Position numbers and translations under genes: made by a program | Notes under the pieces: model-generated | Databases searched by the model: none | Told to the model about the DNA's origin: nothing | What the model saw: the letters and a program-made list of their open reading frames with translations, nothing else | In this document: piece after piece, positions 36,201-44,321 of the stretch | Layout: each line of letters starts with the position of its first letter | Numbering within the stretch: the first letter of the stretch is position 1 | From: Petrocella sp. FN5 | Lineage (GTDB): Bacteria; Bacillota; Clostridia; Lachnospirales; Vallitaleaceae | Direction of reading: 5' to 3' | NCBI RefSeq assembly: GCF_029210395.1 | Contig: NZ_JARGDP010000002.1 | Location: 54,385-118,384 of the forward strand | Length of the DNA stretch: 64,000 nt

Positions 36201-36343
36201 CCATGAATATTGATGGTTATCATAGAGGGGTGGGTGGTGATGAACCTGGTATGCTAAGTCTGCTCGAAGCCTATAAATTGCCAAAGCATAAGTTGTATGA
36301 CTATCGATTTGTGATGCGTTTTTCAAATAATGGTAGACAGTAA
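33269..36343 (+). CDS. lacZ: Beta-galactosidase, glycoside hydrolase family 2 (LacZ type)
   Basis: This 1,024-residue cytoplasmic enzyme hydrolyses beta-galactosides. Its domains run in order: sugar-binding jelly roll (about 30-215), Ig-like, TIM barrel (about 325-620) and the C-terminal LacZ small domain (about 750-1,015). GVNRHEFNPDTG, the acid/base glutamate in WSLGNEAGYGDN (about 450) and the nucleophile in SCEFAHAMENSLGN (about 540) are intact. It is full length. No lactose transporter adjoins it; a LacI regulator lies 9 kb away. The start follows GAAAGGGTGACAAG. Confidence 0.95.
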   Translation: MKKDWNNPLVIGINKEKAKHEAESHHSLEDYLNQVSNRKSLNGIWKFYYCKNDMERPNGFFDKALDTKGWDHINVPSVWETQGYDKPYYLAFDYPPAISKKAKEIPRVDEEKNPVGIYRKDFTLEDTGTQNDIFCHFGAVKSAFYLYVNGHQVGYSQGSMTPSEFNITGFVTPGENQMTVEVYKYSDGTYLEDQDMWFMAGIYRNVYIYQESRSGIKDFYFYNTFDAAYENAFLHSEITLKSFSDVHSLEVYISEKEGELGRCILNKSELTMVNQDVLQIQNPNKWNHETPNLYFLTCILKNEDGEIIEIKGTSYGFRTVEIKNAQFLINGVPIIFKGVNRHEFNPDTGWYLPRALREQDIKIIKQHNINAIRTAHYPNDPHLYELCDRHGLYVIDEADVETHGVRKKNIPGDNPMWTNAVVDRMNRMVLRDRQHPSVVMWSLGNEAGYGDNFRIMKKEAMKLDQTRPFHYEGDLDLKVSDVLSMMYPSPDKAAQYGRLENTRITLVQNIMNQLSADQKAFKREQYMDKPVMSCEFAHAMENSLGNFAEHIKVFETYDNWCGGFIWDFVDQSLRKGTKEDKDYWAYGGDYNEEKHHGHFCANGIVSADRTLHPAILEVKKVYQDFEIRKEKEGYFLINKRFFTGLENYEFVFLRKVEGYIVEERVLETPWIEPGTSKLILVPESWENKEDTVHDVFVAKLKKDNWFAKAGYEMGFEQFCVQEVSTSVIEEGDKVQVKKIDEGLMVKGGELVVHFMREDGLIHKILFDGQLILDHKFQMNFWRPPTDNDMGLANFRPELQGLINRSVYKKLTEHPPKAERFLVNRKEDNVIITSIYDVPVFKKLEIRYYVNSLGDLQIRTIAEPKKDMIRLGFTSEFSGAFNKVAWFGRGPHETYMDRKSGGKFGRYQQDVEDMPHHYMRPQENGLRSDVYEVRLMAPDKSLKVQSCQTPLSFSVWPYKMSTLERARHSYEMKNEGIVTMNIDGYHRGVGGDEPGMLSLLEAYKLPKHKLYDYRFVMRFSNNGRQ

Positions 36344-36357
36344 TCACATAATGTGAT
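36343..36357. promoter_or_regulatory. Perfect dyad between lacZ and the DAK2-DegV gene
   Basis: ATCACAT-A-ATGTGAT is a perfect 15-bp palindrome starting on the last base of the lacZ stop codon, 55 bp before the next start codon. It contains ATCAC-N5-GTGAT, the same core as the operator-like dyad at 55787. Confidence 0.45.
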
Positions 36358-36411
36358 AATATATATCCTATAAGATTCATTATTACCTAACAGGACAAGG
36401 GGGCTCGGATT

Positions 36412-38205
36412 ATGAATGAAATTAGCAATAAGATTCTATATTATGCTTATCGAGCAGGGGCTCAAGAAGTCATTCGACATAGAAACCAACTTAACAGCAT
36501 TAATGTCTTCCCAGTGGCAGATGGAGATACAGGTTCTAATCTTTCTTCCATGATGCATAGTATACTAAATGAATCAAAACTGGAGAAAGATGTGGGAAAT
36601 ACTATGCGTTCTATTGCAGATGCAGCCATCATTGGAGCGAGAGGCAACTCCGGTATTATATTTGCTCAGTATTTAAGTGGTATTAGTATTGGTTTGGAAA
36701 ATGGTGCAGGTATTATTAATGTTCATCATTATGTAGAAGCCAACAAAACAGCGGTAGATTATGCCTATGATGCTGTAGAAATGCCGACAGAAGGCACAAT
36801 GTTAACCTTGATTCGAGTCTGGTCCGAGGCCCTATACCGCTTTATGAAAAAGACGACAGACTTTGGTGAATTACTTAGTTATGCTTATGGTGATATTGAA
36901 GAGGCTTTAATAAAAACACAATATCAATTGGCCAGTCTTAAAAAAGCAGCGGTTGTTGATGCAGGAGCCAAAGGATTTGTCCATTTTGTCGACGGATTTT
37001 TAAGATTTCTAAAAGGTGATTATGACGCTGAGAATGAAAGTGATTTTACGGATATAGATCAAGAGCTAGAACCGTTGGTGAAAATGGACCATCATGAAGA
37101 GATTGATTTGGCGCATCGTTACTGTACAGAAGCGATGTTGAAAGACTTAAAGAGACCACTAAAAGATATTAAAAAAGACCTTCGTGTTTTAGGTGATTCA
37201 TTAATAGTAGCCGGGAATGAAAGAAGGATGCGTGTCCATATTCATACCAATCAACCAGCCACCTTTTTTGAATCACTTCGCGCTTTTGGTCAGATCACGT
37301 ATCAAAAAGTAGATGACATGGTTATGCAAAGTAGTTTAGTGAATGAACGTAAATACAAAGTTGGATTAGTGACAGATTCCATTGCAGATATTCCCCAGTC
37401 TTTTATTGAGGCGCATCAGATACAAGTGGTTAATTTGAATATCCTTCATAAAGACGATATATATATTGATCGGATCACCATCAATAATGAAAGGGCCATT
37501 CGATTACTAGAAGAAAGCAATGAACGTGCAACATCTTCACAACCGGATAAGCAAACCGTCATGTTACAACTTCAAAGCCTTCAGGCCTATTATGATGAGA
37601 TTATCGTTATTACAGTTTCAAAAGCCTTAAGTGGTACTTATAATGTTTTTAAAAAAGCGGCAAATGAGTTAGAAGCTCATCCATCCAAAATCACAGTGGT
37701 TGATTCAAAGCAAAACTCTGCGGCCCAAGGTTTGTTGGTTATGGAATGTGCGAAACTTATAGAACAGGATATGCCTTATGATCAAATAATTGAAACAATG
37801 AAGCTATTGGTGGGTAAAAGCAAGATTCTAGTGAGTGTTAAAAACCTTAATGCAATGATCATGTCAGGCAGACTCAGCACAAAAGGTGGAAAAATTGCCA
37901 ATCTTATAAATCTTAAGCCTATTGTCACATTAGATAAGGACGGAGAAGGTGGACTTGGAGGATTTGCATTTAGTCATGAAGCCAGTCTTAAGAAAATCAA
38001 GAAAAAGCTCATTAAGATTAATGATACAATAGGTTTAAAAGCTTATTGCGTGGTTCATGCACAGAATTTTGAAGCGGCTAAAGCCTACACTGAGGGTCTA
38101 GAGCAAGCTTTAAGTATGCCGCCGACTTACTTAGAAGATGTTTCCTCAATCATTGCAATTGGCGCAGGTGACGGTGCAATAGCCGTCGGTTATATCACTC
38201 AATAG
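36412..38205 (+). CDS. DAK2-DegV fusion protein (FakA/FakB-like fatty acid kinase)
   Basis: This 597-residue protein combines two families that are usually separate. Residues 1-200 are a DhaL/DAK2 kinase domain ([31 protein letters not shown]). Residues 225-305 match the FakA middle domain ([18 protein letters not shown]). Residues 320-597 are a DegV lipid-binding domain ([18 protein letters not shown]). FakA phosphorylates fatty acids bound to the DegV protein FakB; here both may be in one chain. A stand-alone DegV is also encoded at 50668. The start follows CAAGGGGGCTCGGATT. Confidence 0.88.
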   Translation: MNEISNKILYYAYRAGAQEVIRHRNQLNSINVFPVADGDTGSNLSSMMHSILNESKLEKDVGNTMRSIADAAIIGARGNSGIIFAQYLSGISIGLENGAGIINVHHYVEANKTAVDYAYDAVEMPTEGTMLTLIRVWSEALYRFMKKTTDFGELLSYAYGDIEEALIKTQYQLASLKKAAVVDAGAKGFVHFVDGFLRFLKGDYDAENESDFTDIDQELEPLVKMDHHEEIDLAHRYCTEAMLKDLKRPLKDIKKDLRVLGDSLIVAGNERRMRVHIHTNQPATFFESLRAFGQITYQKVDDMVMQSSLVNERKYKVGLVTDSIADIPQSFIEAHQIQVVNLNILHKDDIYIDRITINNERAIRLLEESNERATSSQPDKQTVMLQLQSLQAYYDEIIVITVSKALSGTYNVFKKAANELEAHPSKITVVDSKQNSAAQGLLVMECAKLIEQDMPYDQIIETMKLLVGKSKILVSVKNLNAMIMSGRLSTKGGKIANLINLKPIVTLDKDGEGGLGGFAFSHEASLKKIKKKLIKINDTIGLKAYCVVHAQNFEAAKAYTEGLEQALSMPPTYLEDVSSIIAIGAGDGAIAVGYITQ

Positions 38206-38216
38206 GAGGGGATATC

Positions 38217-38981
38217 ATGTTTTTGCAAGCATTAATCATACTTTTTATATATTTTACAGGTTTATTTATATTAGGACAAGTCTTAGCGGACAATTCTATT
38301 GTAGATATTGGATGGGGTGGCGGTTTTGTTATTTTGGCCATTGCCGGATTGCTTCTAGGCAGGGAAATAGGAGCAGTGCATATACTTACTACGTCTTTTG
38401 TTCTTATGTGGGGAATTAGATTGGTTATACATTTGGCAAAACGAAACATTGGCAAGCCAGAGGATTATAGATACGTCCAAATGCGTATCAGATGGGGAGA
38501 AAAATGGCCAAGACTAAAAGCTTTTTTTAATGTTTATATGCTTCAGTTGGTGGTTATGTATGTTGTAGCGTTACCAATTATTGCTCTAGCAGGTGAGTCG
38601 GTTGATGGTTTAGGTTTTTTTTCTCTAATAGGAAGCATTGTCTTTGCGATTGGTTATCTTTTTGAAGTGATTGGTGATGAACAATTAAGACGGTTTAAAA
38701 CTTTACCGGAGAATAAAGGTAAGATTATAACGACGGGGTTATGGCGATATACTAGGCACCCTAACTATTTTGGTGAAGCTATGATTTGGTGGGGTATATA
38801 CTTAACAGTGCTTGAGGCTTCCGGAACAGCTTGGACTTTTATTGGTCCGTTGTTGATTAATCTATTTCTAAGGTATGTATCAGGTGTTCCATTATTGGAG
38901 AAGAAGTATAAGGATCGAGAGGATTTTAAGGCGTATAAGGCGGTTACGCCGGTTTTTGTGCCTTGGTTTCCTAAAAGGTGA
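38217..38981 (+). CDS. DUF1295/steroid-5-alpha-reductase-like membrane protein
   Basis: This 254-residue integral membrane protein has about six hydrophobic segments and the family motif [19 protein letters not shown] (about 173-191), which in related isoprenylcysteine methyltransferases and steroid reductases binds the cofactor. The substrate is unknown; a lipid is likely. It starts 11 bp after the DAK2-DegV stop with TAGGAGGGGATATC, so the two are co-transcribed, which fits a lipid theme. Confidence 0.87.
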   Translation: MFLQALIILFIYFTGLFILGQVLADNSIVDIGWGGGFVILAIAGLLLGREIGAVHILTTSFVLMWGIRLVIHLAKRNIGKPEDYRYVQMRIRWGEKWPRLKAFFNVYMLQLVVMYVVALPIIALAGESVDGLGFFSLIGSIVFAIGYLFEVIGDEQLRRFKTLPENKGKIITTGLWRYTRHPNYFGEAMIWWGIYLTVLEASGTAWTFIGPLLINLFLRYVSGVPLLEKKYKDREDFKAYKAVTPVFVPWFPKR

Positions 38982-39291
38982 ATTAAATTAAAAGAGTTCT
39001 ATGTAAATAGGTCCCAAGAAAACCCTTCCATACACACATTGCTTCCAGGAACTTCATGGTCGCTTTTGATTATTGCAATAGGTCCCATGAAAACCCTTCC
39101 ATAGTGTGCATGACCATCGAAATATTTTAATATTAGTGTATTGTAACAAGTGTTCATTTGTCGCATCTCTCTATGAGAAAAGATAGAAAATGAATGCTTG
39201 TTTTTTTCTGTCGTCAAATCATAATTGTGCCATATTTTGATTCTATAATGAGACTATAGTAAGAATATAAGAAAACGAAGGAGGTAGTACA
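38982..39291. other. 310-bp intergenic region with a duplicated 27-bp element
   Basis: No gene is credible here. The 27-bp sequence at 39006-39032 recurs at 39077-39103 with one mismatch, both ending ACCCTTCCATA. Short inverted segments (ATGGTC near 39056, GACCAT near 39112) surround the second copy. A TATAAT near 39244 probably belongs to the promoter of the SHOCT genes. Confidence 0.6.
39006..39103. repeat. Direct repeat, two 27-bp copies 71 bp apart
   Basis: The copies at 39006-39032 and 39077-39103 match at 26 of 27 positions, starting AATAGGTCCCA and ending AAAACCCTTCCATA. Nothing like it is seen in coding sequence. It may be part of a dispersed intergenic element. Confidence 0.85.
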
Positions 39292-39474
39292 ATGATGATA
39301 CTTATTTGGGCACTGATTGGATTTGGTATCTATTATATGATTAGAGAACAAAAAGGTTCTGGGTTTGGAAATGATGTTAAGACAAGTCCGGAAGAAGTAT
39401 TGAAACAAAGATACGCAACTGGCGAAATAGATGAAGAGACTTTCATTAGAATGATGAAGACCATTAAAGGTTAA
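39292..39474 (+). CDS. Small SHOCT-domain membrane protein
   Basis: This 60-residue protein has one N-terminal transmembrane helix (LIWALIGFGIYYMI) and a C-terminal SHOCT motif (PEEVLKQRYATGEIDEETFIRM). SHOCT is a short domain found at the ends of membrane proteins and thought to mediate oligomerisation. A strong GGAGG precedes it, and 13 bp separate it from the next SHOCT gene. Together they head the operon of the second two-component system. Confidence 0.85.
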   Translation: MMILIWALIGFGIYYMIREQKGSGFGNDVKTSPEEVLKQRYATGEIDEETFIRMMKTIKG

Positions 39475-39487
39475 GGAGGAATAAAAG

Positions 39488-39751
39488 ATGATGATGTTTC
39501 AAAGAGGCTTTCAAGGTGGTTACAGAGGTGGTGCATGTTGGTCAGGTGGTTACTTAGGTGGCGGATGGCATATGCTGTTTATGGCGGCTGTTCTATTGGT
39601 TGTAATTCTCACAATTATTTATCTGGTTAACAAATCAACACATAGACAGGACAACAAAGATGTTCTAGATATTCTGAAGATGAAATATGTTCAAGGTGAA
39701 CTGACAGAAGAAGAATATATGAAGAAAAAAGAGCTGCTGTTAAAAAAGTAG
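39488..39751 (+). CDS. Second SHOCT-domain membrane protein with Gly-rich N-terminus
   Basis: This 87-residue protein has a glycine/tryptophan-rich head (FQGGYRGGACWSGGYLGGGW), one membrane helix (about 29-49) and a SHOCT tail (DVLDILKMKYVQGELTEEEY, cut at its core). It is similar in plan to the preceding gene, so the pair may be a duplication that diverged. It follows AAGGAGGAATAAAAG. Its role is unknown; as a partner of the downstream kinase it might sense or modify envelope state. Confidence 0.85.
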   Translation: MMMFQRGFQGGYRGGACWSGGYLGGGWHMLFMAAVLLVVILTIIYLVNKSTHRQDNKDVLDILKMKYVQGELTEEEYMKKKELLLKK

Positions 39752-39816
39752 GAAGAAAGATTTAGGATGATGGACAATTCAGTCATGCTCCTGTAAAATC
39801 AGAATGAGGTGATTGA

Positions 39817-40497
39817 ATGAAGTATCAGATTATGATGGTTGAAGATCAAAAGGATATACGAGATATTGTAGTCAAATATCTAGAAAAAGAAGATTATGAG
39901 GTTCTCATAGCTGAAGATGGTTTTTTAGCTCTCGAACTTTTTAGTCAATCTTTGATCCATCTCGTCCTACTTGATATCATGATGCCCGGCATTGACGGAT
40001 TTGAGGTCTTGAAAGAGATTCGAAAAATATCCGACGTGCCGGTAATTATGTTAACAGCAAAGAAAGAGGAAATAGATAGAATTAAAGGCTTTGATCAAGG
40101 TGCGGATGATTATGTGCTTAAACCCTTTAGTCCCAGAGAACTTATGGGAAGAATTAAAGTTCTTTTAAAAAGGGTTTATCATGAATCAGAGACTATGGTT
40201 TATAGATTTAAAGATTTAAGTTTACACATGGGAAGCATGAAGCTATACAAAAATCAAGAGGAAATCACCATCACCTCTGCTGAGTATGGCTTGTTATGCG
40301 TGTTTTTCAAAAATCAAGGTCAGGTTCTTAGTAGAGAGCAGCTGATTAGATTGGCTTATGGACAGAATTATGAAGGCTATGACCGCAATATCGATAGTTA
40401 TATCAAGCGTATTCGACAAAAAATAGAAGTCAATCCCAAAAAACCGGAAATACTAATAACAAAATATGGTGCCGGTTACATGTTTGGAGGTAAATGA
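39817..40497 (+). CDS. OmpR/PhoB-family response regulator (second system)
   Basis: This 226-residue regulator has a receiver domain (VEDQKD, HLVLLDIMMPGIDGFEV with D near 53, MLTAKKE, DYVLKPFSP) and a winged-helix output domain (about 130-224, LSREQLIRLAYGQNYEGY, YIKRIRQKIE). It overlaps the kinase gene by 4 bp (ATGATG region). It is probably co-transcribed with the two SHOCT genes 66 bp upstream, which may also be its regulatory targets. Confidence 0.94.
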   Translation: MKYQIMMVEDQKDIRDIVVKYLEKEDYEVLIAEDGFLALELFSQSLIHLVLLDIMMPGIDGFEVLKEIRKISDVPVIMLTAKKEEIDRIKGFDQGADDYVLKPFSPRELMGRIKVLLKRVYHESETMVYRFKDLSLHMGSMKLYKNQEEITITSAEYGLLCVFFKNQGQVLSREQLIRLAYGQNYEGYDRNIDSYIKRIRQKIEVNPKKPEILITKYGAGYMFGGK

Positions 40498-41864
40498 TGG
40501 TATCTGTAAGACAACAGTGGTTAGGTGTTCTTATCTTTATAGCCGTCCTATCTGTAGCTGTTAATGCTTTGGTCCTTAGTGCACTTATTAATCGATATTT
40601 TGTTGAATATACGACAAAAAATTATGAAGCACATGTGGAACAGATCACAACTTACTCGAAAAGAATATTGGAAGAATCAAATACCAATAGAACACAAATG
40701 GCCATGGACATGGAAACACATCTTAGTGACCCGATTACCAGTATTAAGTTGTATGATGCCCAAGGTGGGCTTTTGATTGATGTGGCACGTGAACTGAGAT
40801 TAGGACCGGACATGATGCGCGAAGGCATGATGTCTAGAATGATGGGTAGTTTCTTTGAGGAAATGGATTATATTGAGATTGAAGATGATCTAGGTATGAA
40901 AATTGGTCAACTTAATATTTTGCGTTATAGCTCCCTTGAAAACTCTATGGCAACAAGGATGTTTAGAGTGGCACTTTTTACCAACAGCTTGATATCTATA
41001 GGATTGGTACTGATTTTGTCAGTTGTTATAGGTTTAATTGTGAGCAAAAAAATGAGTAGGGATCTTACAGATACATCTGTTTTAGCACAGAAGATTGACA
41101 TTGGAGAAGATTTGGAGATTCAGTCATCTAAAGTCATGGAAATCCGAATCATACAGGAACGCTTGGAAGCACTAAGATCCAAGCTAAAGCTAAAGCAAAG
41201 AAGTCGAAAAAATCTGACAGATGCCTTATTGCATCAAACAAGAACACCTTTAACAATTTTGAAGTCACATTTTGAAGGCTATGAGGATGGTTTAATTCAT
41301 TTTTCAAAAGATGAATTAAAAACCTGTGAGAACCAAATAGAAGACTTGACAGCGATTATTGAAAATATGAGTGGTATGATAGATGCAGATCAAGATATGG
41401 ATAAGGTTAGAGTTGAAGAGTTTGATCTTCATACTATGCTAACTAGAATTGTGAAGGGTTTATCTGTCCAATTTGAAAGAAAAGCAATAGCCTTGATACT
41501 CAATAATCATAGGAAAATCAAAATGAAAACAGACCCATATATGTTAAGCCAGGCAATTTATAATATTTTGACCAATGCCTATAAATATACCAATGCTAAA
41601 GGCCAAGTCATCTTAGATTATCAAGAAAAAGAAGAAAGCATAAATATTACGATAAAAGACGATGGTATGGGTATAGAAAAAGAAGAACTATCCTATATCT
41701 TTAATGCTTATTACCGAGGCAGTAATGCTAAGGGAACACAAGGAGAAGGCATAGGTTTACATGTTGTGAATGAAAACATAAAAGGAATCGAAGGCACTGT
41801 TGCTGTGACTTCGATACTGGGTGAAGGTACTGAATTTGATATTTGGATACCGAAGGAGATATAG
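40494..41864 (+). CDS. Membrane histidine kinase (second system)
   Basis: This 456-residue kinase has membrane helices at about 10-32 and 160-182 around a sensor segment rich in methionine (PDMMREGMMSRMMG). The dimerisation box reads ALLHQTRTPLTILK, so glutamine replaces the usual glutamate after the phosphoacceptor histidine. The ATPase boxes AIYNILTNAYKYT and GEGIGLHVVNENI are present. A methionine-rich sensor loop can bind copper or silver, but that is only a suggestion. It starts within the regulator's stop codon. Confidence 0.92.
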   Translation: MMVSVRQQWLGVLIFIAVLSVAVNALVLSALINRYFVEYTTKNYEAHVEQITTYSKRILEESNTNRTQMAMDMETHLSDPITSIKLYDAQGGLLIDVARELRLGPDMMREGMMSRMMGSFFEEMDYIEIEDDLGMKIGQLNILRYSSLENSMATRMFRVALFTNSLISIGLVLILSVVIGLIVSKKMSRDLTDTSVLAQKIDIGEDLEIQSSKVMEIRIIQERLEALRSKLKLKQRSRKNLTDALLHQTRTPLTILKSHFEGYEDGLIHFSKDELKTCENQIEDLTAIIENMSGMIDADQDMDKVRVEEFDLHTMLTRIVKGLSVQFERKAIALILNNHRKIKMKTDPYMLSQAIYNILTNAYKYTNAKGQVILDYQEKEESINITIKDDGMGIEKEELSYIFNAYYRGSNAKGTQGEGIGLHVVNENIKGIEGTVAVTSILGEGTEFDIWIPKEI

Positions 41865-41876
41865 TAAGAAGCCATT

Positions 41877-42242
41877 TTAGTCCTTGGCTAAATCAACAAT
41901 GATATTCCATAAATCTTTTAAGAAGAATTCAACTTCATCATTAGGATCATATATTAAAAAGGGTTTGTTATGGTCAGATGCATTTTGAGCAAAAGTGACA
42001 ATCTCATCAATATTATCATCCACTTGAATCAAATAGACAAAAGGTAGGTTTGATCCATACTGTGTTGAAATTATTGTATCAGCATTATTAGGGAGTTGTA
42101 ATGTACCATCCAAAATTATTAAAGCAAATTCGTTTTTTGATAAAGGGTTGTGACAATGGTAACTTACAATGTTTTTTTGGTCCCTTGCAGTAATGTTATA
42201 GCCATAATCATGTATATAGTTCAGAACTTTTTCGTGCTTCAT
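41877..42242 (-). CDS. Hypothetical 121-residue protein
   Basis: I recognise no family. The protein is acidic and soluble, with no signal peptide or membrane segment, and strand/helix-like text such as FALIILDGTL and PFVYLIQVDD that could suit a receiver-like or Rossmann-like fold. The start has GAGGT upstream on the minus strand. It converges on the kinase gene with 12 bp between stops and appears to be a single-gene unit. Confidence 0.65.
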   Translation of the reverse strand: MKHEKVLNYIHDYGYNITARDQKNIVSYHCHNPLSKNEFALIILDGTLQLPNNADTIISTQYGSNLPFVYLIQVDDNIDEIVTFAQNASDHNKPFLIYDPNDEVEFFLKDLWNIIVDLAKD

Positions 42243-42349
42243 GTGGATACCTCATTCGTTTTTTGGCAAATAGAGCGTCAATTAGAATCAACTATTACTA
42301 TATCATCTAAATATTATTTTTAAAAGAAAAAAATAGAAAAATCATATAG

Positions 42350-42390
42350 TATAAATAAAAAGACGACTAATAATCGTCTTTTTATTTATA
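42350..42390. terminator. 17-bp perfect hairpin, possibly a bidirectional terminator
   Basis: TATAAATAAAAAGACGA (42350-42366) pairs perfectly with 42374-42390 around a 7-nt loop. A and T runs lie within both arms, so it could terminate in either direction. No gene ends nearby in the plus direction, and the minus-strand gene to the left starts rather than ends here, so its purpose is unclear. Confidence 0.6.
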
Positions 42391-42565
42391 CTAATAATTT
42401 AATAATAAAACATATAAATAAAACAAATAAAATAAAAAAAATAAAAATCAATATAAACACAATATATTATTATTTAAAAATAATTAAAAAAAATACTTTT
42501 ATTAAGATAATAATAATTATTATTAAAAATAAGATAAAAAGATATTAAAAATTGATGAAAATTAA

Positions 42566-42594
42566 TTGTTTTTTCCCAAGACTTATGGTATGAT
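42566..42594 (+). promoter_or_regulatory. Promoter of the small-gene pair
   Basis: TTGTTT (42566-42571) and TATGAT (42589-42594) are 17 bp apart, directly after the AT-rich tract, which could act as an UP element. The promoter overlaps an upstream extension of the reading frame, supporting the later start at 42626. Confidence 0.6.
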
Positions 42595-42625
42595 GATTCT
42601 AATATTATTTCGGGAGAGTGATGAT

Positions 42626-42826
42626 ATGTTACGTTTCAAAAACATGCGCCAGCGTGTTGAATTTGCCTACGAAAGAATGAATATCGATATTTACTATGAA
42701 GGTGATTACCGTTACACCATTGAGCATCATAGTGATCATAAGATTTTTGAAAAGCTGTCTGAAGAACAGGTAGATGAAGTCTTGAATCAGATATGGCAGG
42801 AATTAAAAGTAGAAAAAGTTGGGTAG
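42626..42826 (+). CDS. Hypothetical 66-residue protein
   Basis: This short soluble protein, beginning MLRFKNMRQRVEFAYERM, is rich in charged and aromatic residues; I recognise no family. The start at 42626 has CGGGAGAG 7 bp upstream and lies after the promoter; an ATG at 42566 lies inside the promoter. It is 9 bp before the Phd-like gene, so the two form a pair. Confidence 0.6.
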   Translation: MLRFKNMRQRVEFAYERMNIDIYYEGDYRYTIEHHSDHKIFEKLSEEQVDEVLNQIWQELKVEKVG

Positions 42827-42835
42827 GGGACTGGT

Positions 42836-43042
42836 ATGCATGGATTTCAAGAGATTAGAGCAGATGTTCTGATTAATAGTGATGATTTGAGAAGAAGATT
42901 CAAAGACGTAAGAGAGCTGGTACATAGCCGAGGGAATGCGGGTGTGTTGGTCAACAATCGAGTTGATATGGTTCTTATGGATATTGAAGTGTACAATAAA
43001 TTAATTGAAAATCAGTCTGTAGGCCAGGGTGAATCCGTTTAG
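42836..43042 (+). CDS. Phd/YefM-like antitoxin-type protein, 68 residues
   Basis: The text (ADVLINSDDLRRRFKDVREL, cut at its core; NAGVLVNNRVDMVLMDIEVYNKL) resembles the Phd/YefM fold: a beta hairpin that holds DNA followed by an edge segment with V-L-M-D-I-E-V-Y. Such proteins are DNA-binding antitoxins, but no recognisable RelE or Doc toxin is adjacent. The partner is the 66-residue gene just upstream, which does not look like a known toxin. The family call is tentative. Confidence 0.6.
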   Translation: MHGFQEIRADVLINSDDLRRRFKDVRELVHSRGNAGVLVNNRVDMVLMDIEVYNKLIENQSVGQGESV

Positions 43043-43094
43043 AAAGATGGGTTTGCCTTTTATTGTTAGAAAACAAATCGGTGAAGGGAGATAA

Positions 43095-44258
43095 ATGATG
43101 AAGAGCTTTAATATGTACATACCAACAAGAGTATATTTCGGTGAGGGTGCCATTAAGGATTTGAACATTGAGATAAAAAAATATGGTAATAGGGTTCTAA
43201 TGGTTTATGGTCACGGAAGCATAAAACGTAACGGTATTTATGAGGATGTTATGGCTGCTTTTGAGTTAGGTGACATTACCTATGTGGAGCTTTCAGGCGT
43301 TGATGTGAACCCTAGGTTAGTAACGGTGAACGAAGGGGTAAGACTCTGCTTATCAGAGGGGATTGATCTTATTCTTGCCGTGGGTGGTGGAAGTGCTATT
43401 GATTGTGCAAAGGCTATAGCTGCAAGTGTATACTATGCAGGTGACCCTTGGGAACTTGTGACCTATAAAACTAAAATTCAAAAGGCTATGCCCTTAGGCG
43501 TTGTATTAACACTCTCTGCAACAGGTTCGGAACTTAACGGTAACGCTGTAATAAGCAATATGCAGTTAAAAGAGAAGCGAGGTTTTTCGAGTGAATGGAT
43601 GTGGCCTAAGTTTTCGATATTGGATCCAACCTATACCTATACTGTATCTCAGCATCAAACGGCTTGTGGTATTGTCGATACCTTAACCCATTTATATGAA
43701 TTTTATTTTAGTGCTAAAGATGAGGCAGAGCTCTCGGACGCTATGAGTGAAGCCGTTATGGCAACTGTTATTAAATACGGCAAAAAAGCCATGACCGAGC
43801 CTGACAATTATGAGGCTCGATCCAATTTGATGTGGGCAAGTGCGGTTGCTCTAAGTGGGATGACCAATCGAGGAAAAACATTTGAAGGGTTTAATCACGC
43901 AGTTGAACACGGGCTAAGTGCGATTTATGACATAACCCATGCGGATGGTCTAGCCATATTGGCCCCCTATTGGATGGAATATGTTTTGGATGAAAAAAAT
44001 GTGATTAGATTCGCCAGATTTGCCAGAAAAGTATGGGGCATCGTTGGTGAAGATGATATGAAAGTTGCAAAAAAGGGCATTGAGCGTACCAGAAGGTATT
44101 ACGAGTATTTGGAAATGCCAAGTAAGTTGAGTCATTTGAAAATAGATGATGCACGTTTTGATGAAGTTATTGATCATGCTTTTTTAGGTGAAACGGTAGG
44201 TCATTTAAAAGCTTTAAGAAAACAAGATGTAAGAAGAATTTTAGAAGCGGCATTATAA
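43095..44258 (+). CDS. Iron-containing alcohol dehydrogenase (butanol dehydrogenase type)
   Basis: This 387-residue enzyme reduces aldehydes to alcohols with NAD(P)H. It has the nucleotide motif VGGGSAIDCAKA (about 95-106) and the metal ligands Asp and His in GIVDTLTHLYE (about 195) with two further His in FNHAVEHGLSAIYDITHADG (cut at its core). It is the BdhA/YqhD branch. The start follows GAAGGGAGATAAAT. It is transcribed with or after the small-gene pair and ends at a strong terminator. Confidence 0.93.
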   Translation: MMKSFNMYIPTRVYFGEGAIKDLNIEIKKYGNRVLMVYGHGSIKRNGIYEDVMAAFELGDITYVELSGVDVNPRLVTVNEGVRLCLSEGIDLILAVGGGSAIDCAKAIAASVYYAGDPWELVTYKTKIQKAMPLGVVLTLSATGSELNGNAVISNMQLKEKRGFSSEWMWPKFSILDPTYTYTVSQHQTACGIVDTLTHLYEFYFSAKDEAELSDAMSEAVMATVIKYGKKAMTEPDNYEARSNLMWASAVALSGMTNRGKTFEGFNHAVEHGLSAIYDITHADGLAILAPYWMEYVLDEKNVIRFARFARKVWGIVGEDDMKVAKKGIERTRRYYEYLEMPSKLSHLKIDDARFDEVIDHAFLGETVGHLKALRKQDVRRILEAAL

Positions 44259-44321
44259 GGAGAAGGTGTTACAGGTAACCCTCAATTAGGGTTAAAGGGT
44301 CGAAATTAAGCGTGATACTAT

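Larger units (their letters stand above)
42243..42625. other. AT-rich intergenic region (383 bp)
   Basis: About 180 bp (42391-42570) are roughly 93% A+T, far above neighbouring sequence, with long A and TAA-like runs. A 17-bp perfect hairpin precedes it and a promoter ends it. No gene of credible length is seen. Confidence 0.8.

Noticed and set aside
39000..39217. 72-codon minus-strand frame over the duplicated 27-bp element
   Set aside because: No ribosome site, no family resemblance, and the duplication would be non-coding in character.
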